Source of the DNA: an uncultured Pseudoteredinibacter sp.
GTDB lineage: Bacteria; Pseudomonadota; Gammaproteobacteria; Pseudomonadales; Cellvibrionaceae
NCBI RefSeq assembly: GCF_947500695.1
Contig: NZ_CANMSS010000002.1
Location: 496,001-560,000 of the forward strand
Length of the DNA stretch: 64,000 nucleotides
Direction: 5' to 3'
The position numbers were made by a program, and so were the translations under genes. The notes beneath the pieces are model-generated. The model worked only from the letters and a program-made list of their open reading frames with translations. It made no database searches and had not been told where the DNA came from. This document shows, one piece after another, positions 47,237 through 55,794 of this stretch (its first letter is position 1; each line of letters begins with the position of its first letter).

Positions 47237-47962
47237 GTGACAAGTTTAACATTTAAATTAAATATACCGCTAAGCTTTATCTTTTTGCTCTTATTTCCAA
47301 TTTTAATAAGTCTTGGTTTCTGGCAGCTAAATAGAGCAGAGGAAAAGACGGAAATATTGAAGGAGCTGACAGAAATAAAACAACTGCCAGCGACTAGTTG
47401 GGAAACTAAAGGCTTACAAAGCGGTCGCCTTGTTAAGGCGATAGGTAAATTTAATTCAAAGCAGTATTGGTTATTAGACAATAAAATCTATCGCGGTAAA
47501 GTAGGCTTTGAAGTGATCATGCCTTTTCATACCGAAGGCAAAGTGGCTCTTGTAAATCGAGGCTGGGTACAAGGCGATCTAGCCAGGCGAAAATTGCCCA
47601 AGCTTAAAACGCCGCTACAGGAAGTGACGATTACTGGTCGAGTACATAAAAATAGTAACAATGTCTTGATCGATTATCAAAGTAGTTCGACTTGGCCAAA
47701 AGTAATTAGTCGAGTAAGTACCGAAGAAATGATGAAAGATCTTGCTGAGGCAGATCTGGATCATATCATTCGCTTACAGAGTGATAGCCCAGCAGTGTTA
47801 CCTAGTGATTGGCCCGCGGTAAATGTCCTACCGCAAAAGCATACTGCCTATGCAGTTCAGTGGTTCGCAATGGCATTGGCGCTGTTGCTGATGTATTTGA
47901 TCTACAGCACGAATATTTTAAGAGTGATTGGCTTCAGCAAAGCCAGTGACTCAGATATATAA
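47237..47962 (+). CDS. SURF1 family cytochrome oxidase assembly protein
   Basis: The 241-residue protein has two membrane helices at its ends (about 9-28 and 211-230) enclosing a periplasmic domain, the SURF1 layout. Characteristic parts are LISLGFWQLNRAEEKTEILK, NRGWVQGDLARR and HTAYAVQWFAMALALLLMYL. SURF1 proteins assist haem A insertion into subunit I. It starts with GTG at 47237; no clear alternative start exists. It belongs with the adjacent CxxxC protein, ctaA and ctaB. Confidence 0.92.
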   Translation: MTSLTFKLNIPLSFIFLLLFPILISLGFWQLNRAEEKTEILKELTEIKQLPATSWETKGLQSGRLVKAIGKFNSKQYWLLDNKIYRGKVGFEVIMPFHTEGKVALVNRGWVQGDLARRKLPKLKTPLQEVTITGRVHKNSNNVLIDYQSSSTWPKVISRVSTEEMMKDLAEADLDHIIRLQSDSPAVLPSDWPAVNVLPQKHTAYAVQWFAMALALLLMYLIYSTNILRVIGFSKASDSDI

Positions 47963-47992
47963 CAATAAAGACAAAGAGCTGAGTAGTATCTT

Positions 47993-48619
47993 ATGGTTGC
48001 ACAAGTACAAAGTACCGATTCTCAAAACACTGAGGCCAGTCGAGTAGGAAATTGGCAGGCTGTTCTATTATTTGCTGTTATTGCACTGCCGATGATATCA
48101 GCATTGTTAATTTATAAGACCGGTTTGGGCATGCCAAGCGGTACGATTAATGAAGGGGTAATGCTGAGCCCTGCAAAACAGATAAGTGTTTTGGCGAAAG
48201 CCGATAACGATGGCCATAGCTTGCTAGCGACTGGCAAAAAGTGGCGGCTGGTGATCCCCTATAGCCAAAATTGTGATAAAGCATGTGAATCCAATCTCTA
48301 TATTACTAGGCAGGTACATATTAGGCTTGGAGAGAAAGCCCGACGAGTTGAGCGAGTGTTATTGTCTCTTGGGGCTGACAACACAGCAGTGGAAAGTCTA
48401 TTGCGTGAACACCCTCGTATGAGGGTAATGAATGTTGAAGCCAGCGATTTCAGTCGATGGTTAAGTGAGTCTTCGCTGTCGAGCGCTACCGACTCTATGA
48501 AGCACTATCTACTCGTCGATGAAGATGGCTTTGCAATGATGGCTTACAACACGGAGCATGAAGGCAATCAGCTGCTGAAAGATTTAAAGCGTGTACTGAA
48601 ATTCACAAATGAAGAGTAG
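47993..48619 (+). CDS. Membrane-anchored protein of cox cluster with CxxxC motif
   Basis: The 208-residue protein has one N-terminal membrane helix (about 22-42) and a periplasmic region. That region contains YSQNCDKACESNLYI, with C94 and C98 spaced as in SCO proteins. The surrounding pattern (WRLVIPY before, HYLLVDEDG later) resembles a divergent thioredoxin/SCO fold. It lies 30 nt after the SURF1 gene and 8 nt before ctaA, matching an uncharacterised gene in the same place in Pseudomonas. A copper or redox role in oxidase assembly is inference. Confidence 0.72.
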   Translation: MVAQVQSTDSQNTEASRVGNWQAVLLFAVIALPMISALLIYKTGLGMPSGTINEGVMLSPAKQISVLAKADNDGHSLLATGKKWRLVIPYSQNCDKACESNLYITRQVHIRLGEKARRVERVLLSLGADNTAVESLLREHPRMRVMNVEASDFSRWLSESSLSSATDSMKHYLLVDEDGFAMMAYNTEHEGNQLLKDLKRVLKFTNEE

Positions 48620-48627
48620 GTGACCCC

Positions 48628-49659
48628 ATGCAAACAAATAATCATGGTTTACTTTGGCAATATAGGCTGGTGTTAGCATCGGTCGCCTTGGCTTTTGTTG
48701 TGGTTGGCTTAGGTGCGTTTACCCGTTTAGTTGATGCGGGCTTGGGTTGCCCAGATTGGCCCGGCTGCTATGGGCATTTGATGTGGCCGGAAACCTCTGC
48801 GGAAAAACAAGCAGCGGCTCAATTGTTTCCCGATTCACCGGTGGATACTGAAAAAACTTGGCCAGAAATGGTGCATCGCTATTTTGCAGGCAGTCTTGGT
48901 TTGTTAATTGTCGCGATAACGATTTTTGCTTATAGGGCGAAAAAAAGCGGCCTTGATGTACCCATGAAATTACCTGTCGCATTAATCGCGCTGGTGACTT
49001 TACAAGCCGCCTTTGGGATGTGGACTGTAACCCTTAAATTATTACCGCAGGTAGTGACCGCCCATTTATTGGGAGGGTTTTGTACCCTATCTCTGCTTTG
49101 GCTGTTAAGCCTGCGTATTCGATATCGATTTACTGATATAAAAGCGTATCAGAACAGAGGGCCTATAAAGCTGGCCTTTGTGTTGCTGTGTGTGGTGGTG
49201 GTGCAAATTGCTTTGGGCGGTTGGGTCAGTTCCAATTATGCGGCCTTAGCTTGTTCTGATTTGCCTACATGCCAAGGGCAGTGGTGGCCGTCAGTAGACT
49301 TTGCTAAAGGTTTCTCTCTAAATAATGAGATTGGCCCAAATTATGAGGGTGGTATCTTAGGGATAGAGGCAAGAACCGCGATCCATATTGCCCACCGTTT
49401 GGGAGCGGTTATCGTCACGATAGTATCTTTAGCGTTTATCTTTAGGCTCTTGCAAAATCATTTCTTGGGCTCAGCGCTAGCGCTGCTGGCTGTGTTGGGT
49501 TTCCAAGTTGGCCTGGGGCTCAGCAACGTTTTCTTTGCTCTGCCTTTGACGATCGCTGTCGCCCATAACATTGGTGGTGCTGTGCTACTGCTGGTATTGA
49601 TCAGCATCATTTATAAGCTCTATAAAAATAATCAACTGAACGAATCGAGGGTAGTCTAA
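48628..49659 (+). CDS. ctaA: Haem A synthase (CtaA/COX15 family)
   Basis: The 343-residue inner-membrane enzyme oxidises haem O to haem A. It has eight hydrophobic segments with the conserved LGAFTRLVDAGLGCPDWPGC at its start and a second repeat GGWVSSNYAALACSDLPTCQ. Haem-ligand histidines appear in MVHRYFAGSLG, VVTAHLLGG, AIHIAHRLGA and AVAHNIGGA. Its stop overlaps the ctaB ATG by one base (TAATG), so the haem O and haem A enzymes are coupled. Confidence 0.96.
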   Translation: MQTNNHGLLWQYRLVLASVALAFVVVGLGAFTRLVDAGLGCPDWPGCYGHLMWPETSAEKQAAAQLFPDSPVDTEKTWPEMVHRYFAGSLGLLIVAITIFAYRAKKSGLDVPMKLPVALIALVTLQAAFGMWTVTLKLLPQVVTAHLLGGFCTLSLLWLLSLRIRYRFTDIKAYQNRGPIKLAFVLLCVVVVQIALGGWVSSNYAALACSDLPTCQGQWWPSVDFAKGFSLNNEIGPNYEGGILGIEARTAIHIAHRLGAVIVTIVSLAFIFRLLQNHFLGSALALLAVLGFQVGLGLSNVFFALPLTIAVAHNIGGAVLLLVLISIIYKLYKNNQLNESRVV

Positions 49660-50573
49660 TGAGTGCAGGTGCAATTGCGAAAACCCAAAACGCCTCTTGG
49701 AGGGACTACCTCGAGCTGTGCAAACCTGGTGTGGTATTGCTGATGATACTAACCAGTGTGATCGGGATGCTGCTGGCCGTTCCTGGTGCAGTGCCGCTCG
49801 ATATATTTTTGATCGGCAATCTCGGCATTGCTCTTTGTGCTGGTTCGGCTGCGACTGTGAATCACCTTGTGGATCGACAGATCGACCAAAAAATGGCTCG
49901 CACATTGAATAGGCCAGTTGCTAAAGGGCGGGTAGAGCCGCTTAACGCAGCTCTGTTTGCGTTTGTATTGGGCGCTACTGGCATGGCTTTACTGTTATTG
50001 TATGTCAACGCCATAACCGCTTATTTAACGCTGGCATCTTTGCTAGGTTACGCTGTGGTATATACCTTATTTCTTAAGCGCGCTACCCCCCAGAATATTG
50101 TGATTGGTGGAATAGCTGGAGCTGCGCCACCGTTATTGGGTTGGACTGCGGTAACCGGTGAGGTTGGCGGTCATGGATTATTGTTGATGTTGATTATATT
50201 CGCTTGGACGCCACCACACTTCTGGGCTTTAGCGGTACATCGTAAAGATGAGTATGCGAAAGCGGATATTCCAATGTTGCCAGTTACTCATGGTGAGCAC
50301 TACACCAAGATTCATATTCTGCTGTACACCATTATTTTATTAGCTGTCAGCTTACTTCCCTTTGCGACAGGCATGCTGAATTGGTTTTATTTATTGGGTG
50401 CCGTAGCTTTAGGTTTGGGCTTTATCTACTGGGCTTTGGTGATGCTATTCACTGAGCGAAAAAATGCCGGTATGCAAACCTTCAAGTACTCGATAATTTA
50501 TCTAATGTGTTTATTTGTCGTTATGCTTGTTGATCACTATGCTCTGCCAGTAAGAATGGTAATAGCACCCTAG
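49659..50573 (+). CDS. ctaB: Protoheme IX farnesyltransferase (haem O synthase)
   Basis: The 304-residue UbiA-family enzyme adds a farnesyl group to haem B to make haem O. The prenyl-diphosphate motif VNHLVDRQIDQKMARTLNRP is near residues 67-86, and TPPHFWALAVHRKDEYAKAD is the second conserved loop. Nine hydrophobic segments are visible. It feeds ctaA directly upstream. Also called cyoE or COX10. Confidence 0.97.
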   Translation: MSAGAIAKTQNASWRDYLELCKPGVVLLMILTSVIGMLLAVPGAVPLDIFLIGNLGIALCAGSAATVNHLVDRQIDQKMARTLNRPVAKGRVEPLNAALFAFVLGATGMALLLLYVNAITAYLTLASLLGYAVVYTLFLKRATPQNIVIGGIAGAAPPLLGWTAVTGEVGGHGLLLMLIIFAWTPPHFWALAVHRKDEYAKADIPMLPVTHGEHYTKIHILLYTIILLAVSLLPFATGMLNWFYLLGAVALGLGFIYWALVMLFTERKNAGMQTFKYSIIYLMCLFVVMLVDHYALPVRMVIAP

Positions 50574-50645
50574 TAAAACTTATAATTATTTAGTATTTAC
50601 AAGGCCAAATACTGAAAAAATCTGAGCCACATTGAGGAGCACTTG

Positions 50646-51338
50646 GTGAGCGAAGTTAGCACTGATAATAATGAAAGTTTACATACGGAAGAGCAAAGGT
50701 CTGGGATCATCAAAACGGTTGTTGCGATAGTCGTCGCGATAGCGGTTATGCTAATGATGTTTATCCACAAGATTAACTCTCCGAGAGTGCTAAGCACGGA
50801 AGAGTTGAGGATTAATGGCTTGTTTGTATTGGACCAGCCGAGAATACTCAGTGATTTCGAGCTACAGAATCACCGCAGTGAAGCATTTAATCGTGATAGC
50901 TTAAAAGGCAAGTGGAGTTTAGTGTTTTTTGGTTTCACTCACTGCCCTGATATTTGCCCAACTACTATGGCACTACTTAATCAGCTGGTGACAGAGCTCA
51001 ATGGTGATATATTAGACCAAACTCAGGTTGTTATGGTGACAGCTGACCCTGCAAGGGACTCGATTGAGAAATTAGCTGAGTATGTGCCGTTTTTTAATCC
51101 TGATTTTATTGGAGTAACCGGAGAGTTTATTACGCTCAAGAAACTGGGTAATCAATTGAATGTTCCATTTGTGAAAGTCCCGCAAGGTGATAGCTATACA
51201 GTGGATCATGGTGGTCAAGTCGTCATCATAAACCCACGTGGTGATTATCACGGTTTTTTAAGCACACCATTAGATTTAGCTAGAATGAAACTTACCTACC
51301 AATCGATGGTGACAGCTTCGACATGTTGTGGGCAGTAG
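50646..51338 (+). CDS. SCO1/SenC family copper chaperone
   Basis: The protein (230 residues) has one membrane helix (about 25-43) and a thioredoxin-like domain. The copper site is complete: FTHCPDICPTT supplies the CxxxC pair and YTVDHGG the histidine. SCO proteins deliver copper to the CuA site of subunit II. I prefer GTG 50646, 7 nt after GAGGAG, over the TTG at 50643. The C-terminal 43 nt overlap the convergent gene at 51296. The C-terminus TASTCCGQ has an unusual Cys pair. Confidence 0.94.
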   Translation: MSEVSTDNNESLHTEEQRSGIIKTVVAIVVAIAVMLMMFIHKINSPRVLSTEELRINGLFVLDQPRILSDFELQNHRSEAFNRDSLKGKWSLVFFGFTHCPDICPTTMALLNQLVTELNGDILDQTQVVMVTADPARDSIEKLAEYVPFFNPDFIGVTGEFITLKKLGNQLNVPFVKVPQGDSYTVDHGGQVVIINPRGDYHGFLSTPLDLARMKLTYQSMVTASTCCGQ

Positions 51339-52129
51339 CGATCACTAATATTTAGCTCATCATCTAAGTATTTATCATTTATACGTAATAGCTCGCCGCT
51401 TACTCTAAGCTCTTCAAGTGCCTCGGCTAATTTGGAGGCTAGGTTCATAGCATTTACGCTTTTCAGTGACAGCGCTAAATAGGTTGGCTTAGGCATAGTA
51501 AATCTTTTGGGCTCAATTTTAAGATTCTGCTCTATGCCCATTTGGGTGGCAACATGCCCAAGAGTTGTGATGTTACTGATGTAATAATCGATTCTATCTC
51601 TTTGTAGAGCTTTTAGCCCTAGCTCTAAACTGTTGAACTCTTTAAGTGAAAAGCGCTTTTCTTTTTCGGCTTGCTCAAATTTATCATTGACATAAAAACC
51701 CGCATGTAAGCCTAGTCTTTTATTGAACAAGTCTCCCAAGCTATTAATGTTAGGCAGCTTGTTTGTATGACTAGCTAGTACATAGGACTCATAATGCAGC
51801 GGAGTCATAATGAAATTCGCCCAAGATTTTCTCTCATCTGTGATATAGAGCGGGAAGACACCGTCCAGATTACCAATGGCCACTTCATGTAAACTTCTAC
51901 GCCAAGGTGTGCAATGTATGATTAGCTCTATATTGAGCTTTTTAGTTGCTGCAGACAATATTCGCACATCGAGGCCATCAACAGCGATATTATCTTTATT
52001 GCAGACTACAAAAGGAGGGTAATGTACAGTGCTAAATCGAAGTAAAGCTGGCTGGTCTTTTGCCTGTGCAAAAGAACAAAAAGAGTAAGCCCATATAAGA
52101 AATAGGCATAGCACAGAAACGCTTTTCAT
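51296..52129 (-). CDS. Orphan periplasmic solute-binding protein, family 3-like
   Basis: The 277-residue protein has a signal peptide (VSVLCLFLIWAYSFCSFAQA) and the type II periplasmic-binding fold of family 3. Matching parts are RFSTVHYPPFVV, TPWRRSLHEVAIGNLDGVFP and LGLKALQRDRIDYYI. No transport genes are nearby. Its 3' end overlaps the SCO gene by 43 nt on the opposite strand. It resembles in type the binding protein at 22941, including the PW(R/K)R motif, so both may be sensors or generic amino-acid binders. The ligand is unknown. Confidence 0.82.
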   Translation of the reverse strand: MKSVSVLCLFLIWAYSFCSFAQAKDQPALLRFSTVHYPPFVVCNKDNIAVDGLDVRILSAATKKLNIELIIHCTPWRRSLHEVAIGNLDGVFPLYITDERKSWANFIMTPLHYESYVLASHTNKLPNINSLGDLFNKRLGLHAGFYVNDKFEQAEKEKRFSLKEFNSLELGLKALQRDRIDYYISNITTLGHVATQMGIEQNLKIEPKRFTMPKPTYLALSLKSVNAMNLASKLAEALEELRVSGELLRINDKYLDDELNISDRYCPQHVEAVTIDW

Positions 52130-52172
52130 AAAGAAAGCCTAAAGTCGTTAATATTTGACGTTTAGAACTCCG

Positions 52173-52201
52173 TTTCTATGCGACACCCTGACGCATAGAA
52201 A
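52173..52201. repeat. 10-bp inverted repeat upstream of the orphan binding protein
   Basis: TTTCTATGCG (52173-52182) and CGCATAGAAA (52192-52201) pair perfectly around a 9-nt loop, 43 nt upstream of the gene start at 52129. No T-run follows on either strand, so an operator or leader structure is more likely than a terminator. Confidence 0.5.
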
Positions 52202-52275
52202 ATAGTCTAATAGAGCTTGTCTTAAGCAGCAAGTACTAATGCAGTCTGCTGATTAATAGCGCTGGTAATTTAATG

Positions 52276-53064
52276 TCACTTACTAAAAAGTGTCGAAGTT
52301 TTACTAAGTGCGAATAGCAAACAAGCCCCTGCTACGATGGCGGGCCCCGTTGGTATATCCCACTGATAGGAAGCAAAAATCCCTAGCATCAATGCCACAA
52401 GTGCGCTTGCCATTGCGATAAGCGCCATTCCAGCCGGGCTATTGGCAAATGTTCTTGCGCTGGCTGCAGGAATAATTAGTAAGGCGGTTATTAGTAGGGC
52501 GCCAACCAGTTTCATCGACATTGCGGTAATAAAGGCTATAGCAATCATCAGCAGAAGTTTATGGCGATTAACGGCAATGCCTTCGACCAGCGCTAAATCT
52601 TCGTTGAGGCAAATACAAACCAAGGAATCCCAGCAGCGCCATAAGTAAATCCCTAAAACTAAAGCGCAGGCAGCTATCAATGCAGCATCGTTTAGATCGG
52701 CAGATAGTAAATCACCAAATAAATAACCATATAGGTCCACGCGCCCAGCTCCAGCTAGGCTGATGGCGATGATGCTAAAGGCGAGGCTGCCGTGAGATAA
52801 GACGCCCAACCACGTATCGCTGCTTAATTCACCGTGCTGCTTTATCTGTGCAAGGCTAATGGCCAATATTGCACAGCTGCCGACGATAGCGAGTTGGGTG
52901 GACACTTGTAGCACTAAACCAAGGGCCACTCCAAGTAATGCTGAATGTGCCAGCGCGTCACCAAAGTAAGCTAGGCGACGCCAGATAATAAAGCAGCCTA
53001 AAGGGCCAGCTAAAAGTGCGATGATAACACCGCTTAAAATTGGCGCGAGTAAGAGTTCCAGCAT
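52276..53064 (-). CDS. znuB: Zinc ABC transporter permease ZnuB
   Basis: The 262-residue inner-membrane permease belongs to the ABC-3 metal family, with eight or nine hydrophobic segments. Matching parts are GPLGCFIIWRRLAYFGDALA near the start and MKLVGALLITALLIIPAASA later. I start at ATG 53062-53064, one base past the znuC stop, giving a length near E. coli ZnuB (261). An in-frame Met at 53124 would overlap znuC by 59 nt. It is the last gene of zur-znuC-znuB. Confidence 0.95.
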   Translation of the reverse strand: MLELLLAPILSGVIIALLAGPLGCFIIWRRLAYFGDALAHSALLGVALGLVLQVSTQLAIVGSCAILAISLAQIKQHGELSSDTWLGVLSHGSLAFSIIAISLAGAGRVDLYGYLFGDLLSADLNDAALIAACALVLGIYLWRCWDSLVCICLNEDLALVEGIAVNRHKLLLMIAIAFITAMSMKLVGALLITALLIIPAASARTFANSPAGMALIAMASALVALMLGIFASYQWDIPTGPAIVAGACLLFALSKTSTLFSK

Positions 53065-53065
53065 A

Positions 53066-53824
53066 TTAGTGTTTGTGATTACAGGTTTCGATAAGCTCAC
53101 CATGAACACCGTGCTGATGATCATGGTGGTGTGTGTAGAGCGCTACATTGGCTGCTTGGTTTTGGCCAAATAATTTCAAGTACTCAGGGTGCGCACTGAC
53201 TTTTTCTGGGTGGCCATGGCAGCAAATATGTTGATTCAGGCAAATCACTTCGTCGGTGGCCGCCATGACAAAATGCAAATCATGGGAAACCATTAATACG
53301 CCACAATTGATTTCGTCGCGAAGTTGAGTGATCAGTTGATAAAGCTCGGCCTGGCCGTTTACATCAAGGCCTTGCGCCGGCTCATCGAGTATCAGTAACT
53401 GCGGCTTTTTTAACAGCGCACGACAAAGCAGAACTCGCTGCAACTCACCGCCAGACAAAGATTGCATGGGGCGCTCAAAAATACATTCGACATCGCAGCT
53501 TGCTGCGCAGTGTAGGAAGTGATCGCTAGCACTAGACTGATTTAGGGAAAGAAAGCCCTTAACTGAAATGGGTAGGCTTGCGTCTAGGTTTAATTTTTGT
53601 GGCATATAGCCGATTTGTAAACCTTGGCTGCTTTCTATTTGGCCCTTGTCTATTTTAAGCAAGCCCATTAGCGCTCGAATAAGCGTGGTCTTGCCGGCGC
53701 CGTTCGGCCCAATTAAGCTGACAACTTTGCCTGCCTCTAGGCGAAGACTGGCATTGTCGACTAAGGTTCTTCCTTGTCTATAGATGGAAAGGCCGTTGGC
53801 TTCTAACAAGAGTGCATTGCTCAC
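53066..53824 (-). CDS. znuC: Zinc ABC transporter ATP-binding protein ZnuC
   Basis: The 252-residue ATPase has Walker A GPNGAGKTTL, signature SLSGGELQRV, Walker B LLILDEPAQGLD and the switch histidine in VSHDLHF. The C-terminal tail is histidine-rich (YTHHHDHQHGVHGE), which could bind zinc, as in other ZnuC proteins. It overlaps zur by 4 nt and precedes znuB with a 1-nt gap. It powers ZnuB-mediated zinc import. Confidence 0.96.
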   Translation of the reverse strand: MSNALLLEANGLSIYRQGRTLVDNASLRLEAGKVVSLIGPNGAGKTTLIRALMGLLKIDKGQIESSQGLQIGYMPQKLNLDASLPISVKGFLSLNQSSASDHFLHCAASCDVECIFERPMQSLSGGELQRVLLCRALLKKPQLLILDEPAQGLDVNGQAELYQLITQLRDEINCGVLMVSHDLHFVMAATDEVICLNQHICCHGHPEKVSAHPEYLKLFGQNQAANVALYTHHHDHQHGVHGELIETCNHKH

Positions 53825-54324
53825 TCAGACTGCTCCTGACAGTGTGGGCATAAGCCATTAAATTCCATGTTCTGTTGGCGTATTTCAAAGCCACTTTCTT
53901 GCTTAAGTTGACCAACGGCAGATTGGAAAGGGCCCGGGTCAGTTTCCACGGCTAGATTGCATGAGGTACAAATTAGAAAGTAACAGTGATGCTCATGGCT
54001 AGGATCTTGGCAGCCAATATAAGCATTTAATGAGTTAATGCGGTGAATTAAGCCAAGCTCAAGCAAAAAATCTAAAGCCCTATACACTGTAGGTGGTGCA
54101 ACGCGCTTCTGTTCCCCTTCTGCCAGCGCATCCATTAAGGAGTAGGCGCCAATAGGGCGATGGCTGCCCCATATTAGCTGCAAAACCTTCTCACGAGTCT
54201 TGGTGAGCTTTTGCTGCTTCTCACGACATAGTTCTCGAGCGGCCGTTAAGGCTGAGTCGATACAGGCTTGGTGGTCGTGATCTGGGTGAGGGGCGATGCT
54301 TTGGGCATCCAAGTTGCTGGGCAT
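53821..54324 (-). CDS. zur: Zinc uptake regulator Zur (Fur family)
   Basis: The 167-residue regulator has an N-terminal winged helix (TREKVLQLIWGSHRPIGAYS and APPTVYRALDFLLELGLIHR). A metal/dimerisation domain follows with HHCYFLICTSC and a second pair in GLCPHC, which form the structural zinc site. I start at ATG 54322-54324; the Met at 54363 would place the gene across the Zur-box palindrome. It represses zinc uptake genes when zinc is sufficient. It begins the zur-znuCB operon, divergent from znuA. Confidence 0.94.
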   Translation of the reverse strand: MPSNLDAQSIAPHPDHDHQACIDSALTAARELCREKQQKLTKTREKVLQLIWGSHRPIGAYSLMDALAEGEQKRVAPPTVYRALDFLLELGLIHRINSLNAYIGCQDPSHEHHCYFLICTSCNLAVETDPGPFQSAVGQLKQESGFEIRQQNMEFNGLCPHCQEQSE

Positions 54325-54344
54325 AGGCAAAACGTCCAATTTTA

Positions 54345-54365
54345 TCGTGTTACAATATAACACAT
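54345..54365. promoter_or_regulatory. Zur-box-like palindrome between zur and znuA
   Basis: GTGTTA-CAATA-TAACAC (54347-54363) is a perfect 6-bp inverted repeat with a 5-nt centre. It resembles the gammaproteobacterial Zur site TGTTATA-N-TATAACA. It lies between the divergent starts, 22 nt from zur and 29 nt from znuA, so one site could control both units. Confidence 0.75.
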
Positions 54366-54392
54366 CGATGAATTTTGAGGTATGCGGTTACA

Positions 54393-55202
54393 ATGTGGAG
54401 TAGTTTACAGCGGCTTTGGCTGCTGTTTTGTTTAGGATTGCCGGCAAGCTGGGCGGAAGCTGAAAAGCCAGTAGTGCTTGCTAGTATTGAACCGCTGGCG
54501 AAGATTGCAAGGGAATTACTTGGTGACCGAGCTAAGGTAGAGGTGCTGCTGCCTGCGGGAGCCAACCCGCATCAATATGCCTTGAAAATATCAGATTTAG
54601 GGCGAATTAAGTCGGCTTCTTTGTTGATTTGGAATGGTCCTGCATTAGAGCCCTATTTACAGCGCGCTATTGCGAAGATAGGTGTGGCTGATGTTCACTT
54701 CGAGGATCCACTTCTAGCCCATACAGATCTTCACCGAGATCCCCACTATTGGCTAAGCCCCTTCCAGGCCATGCTGATGGCGGAAGGGATTGTTGAGCAG
54801 TTGGCATTGCCAGCTAGTTCATTGCAAGCTTATCAAGAGAAACAACAGGAATTGCTCGCGCGCTGGCGTGAGCCTTTGGCCGCTAAGTCGATCGCGGTTT
54901 ACCATGATGGTTACTCTCACCTTGCCGAAGCCTTTGATATTAATATCGTAGCGGCGGCGACTGCCGGAGAAGGTAAGGGGATTAGCTTGGCGAAGCGACT
55001 AGAGCTTCGTTCGAAGCTGCGAGGTGCGCCTTGTTTATTGGCTGAGCCTTATAGTGAGGCTAATCGCGCCAAGCGGCTAGCTGAGCAGGAAGGTTTGCCG
55101 TTAGTATGGCTTGACCCATTAGCCAATAGTAGCGCTGAGCAGCTCTATCACCCCTGGATGGAGGCTATGCTAACTCAGCTTTCTGGCTGCTTTAAGCCAT
55201 AG
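54393..55202 (+). CDS. znuA: Zinc ABC transporter substrate-binding protein ZnuA
   Basis: The protein (269 residues from ATG 54393) has a signal peptide (LWLLFCLGLPASWAEA) and the cluster A-I metal-binding fold. Probable zinc ligands are His in GANPHQYAL, His in RDPHYWLSP and His in AVYHDGYSH. The charged His-rich loop found in many ZnuA proteins is missing. Start choice is uncertain: GAGG is 12 nt before ATG 54393, and an in-frame TTG at 54375 lacks a ribosome site. It is divergent from zur-znuCB and shares their operator. Confidence 0.93.
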   Translation: MWSSLQRLWLLFCLGLPASWAEAEKPVVLASIEPLAKIARELLGDRAKVEVLLPAGANPHQYALKISDLGRIKSASLLIWNGPALEPYLQRAIAKIGVADVHFEDPLLAHTDLHRDPHYWLSPFQAMLMAEGIVEQLALPASSLQAYQEKQQELLARWREPLAAKSIAVYHDGYSHLAEAFDINIVAAATAGEGKGISLAKRLELRSKLRGAPCLLAEPYSEANRAKRLAEQEGLPLVWLDPLANSSAEQLYHPWMEAMLTQLSGCFKP

Positions 55203-55246
55203 GGGCTGTTTTTGCTACTGTATACCCTTTCTAAAATAAGCATAAA

Positions 55247-55273
55247 AAAAGGCCAGCATTTGCTGGCCTTTTT
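55247..55273. terminator. Bidirectional terminator between znuA and the small secreted protein
   Basis: AAAAGGCCAGCA-tt-TGCTGGCCTTTT forms a 12-bp stem with T-runs on both strands. It sits between the znuA stop (55202) and the convergent gene end (55287). Confidence 0.92.
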
Positions 55274-55286
55274 GTAACAGTAAATC

Positions 55287-55559
55287 TTACTGCTTAGGTG
55301 GCATTTGGAACTGACGCTCCTCTTGTAATGCCAATTTGCTTTCCAACTTTTCATGTAGCTTGCTGGTTAGCTCTTCGTGCTGTGCTTCAAGCTCTAGCAG
55401 TTTTAACTCAGCAGGGTTGGCGTTCATTTTTTCAACCGCCCAACTGTAGTTAGCGCCTGCTTCGGCAATGGCAACGGCGATATTCGATACCGCAACTTCC
55501 TTGGCCATAACACTGGGTACAAACAGTGCTAGGGCAACATACAAACCAAATTTTTTCAT
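55287..55559 (-). CDS. Small exported hypothetical protein, 90 residues
   Basis: I start at ATG 55557-55559, which has AGGAGGG about 7 nt upstream and begins a signal peptide (KKFGLYVALALFVPSVMA). An in-frame Met at 55619 lies within a terminator hairpin and is rejected. The mature part (about 72 residues) is helical and acidic/polar, with LLELEAQHEELTSKLHEKLE suggesting a coiled coil. I do not recognise the family. A terminator-like hairpin lies 34 nt upstream of its start and a bidirectional terminator after its stop. Confidence 0.78.
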   Translation of the reverse strand: MKKFGLYVALALFVPSVMAKEVAVSNIAVAIAEAGANYSWAVEKMNANPAELKLLELEAQHEELTSKLHEKLESKLALQEERQFQMPPKQ

Positions 55560-55584
55560 ACTGTAGCCCTCCTTTTTAAAAGGC

Positions 55585-55621
55585 AAAAATAAAAGTGAGC
55601 AGCTTGGTCTACTGCTCACTT
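55585..55621 (-). terminator. Terminator-like hairpin just upstream of the 90-residue gene
   Basis: On the reverse strand AAGTGAGCAG pairs with CTGCTCACTT (10 bp, 9-nt loop), followed by TTATTTTTGCC. It ends about 25 nt before the start codon, so it may end an upstream RNA or act as a 5'-leader attenuator. Confidence 0.75.
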
Positions 55622-55794
55622 GGAATTCAAAATCTACTGGCGAAAAAGCATGTGTTACTAACTGCTGATTCGTTTTGTTACTTTGTGTTACATATTGTAG
55701 CGGCTGTTCAATAATTGCGCTAGTAAAGACAATGGTAAAGTTTAGTTAGGTTTATATTGCAGGGCTGTAACGTAAGTAAGTACAAACAATATTT

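Noticed and set aside
53821..54363. Longer zur start at 54363
   Set aside because: It would place the start in the Zur-box palindrome; ATG 54324 fits the family length better.
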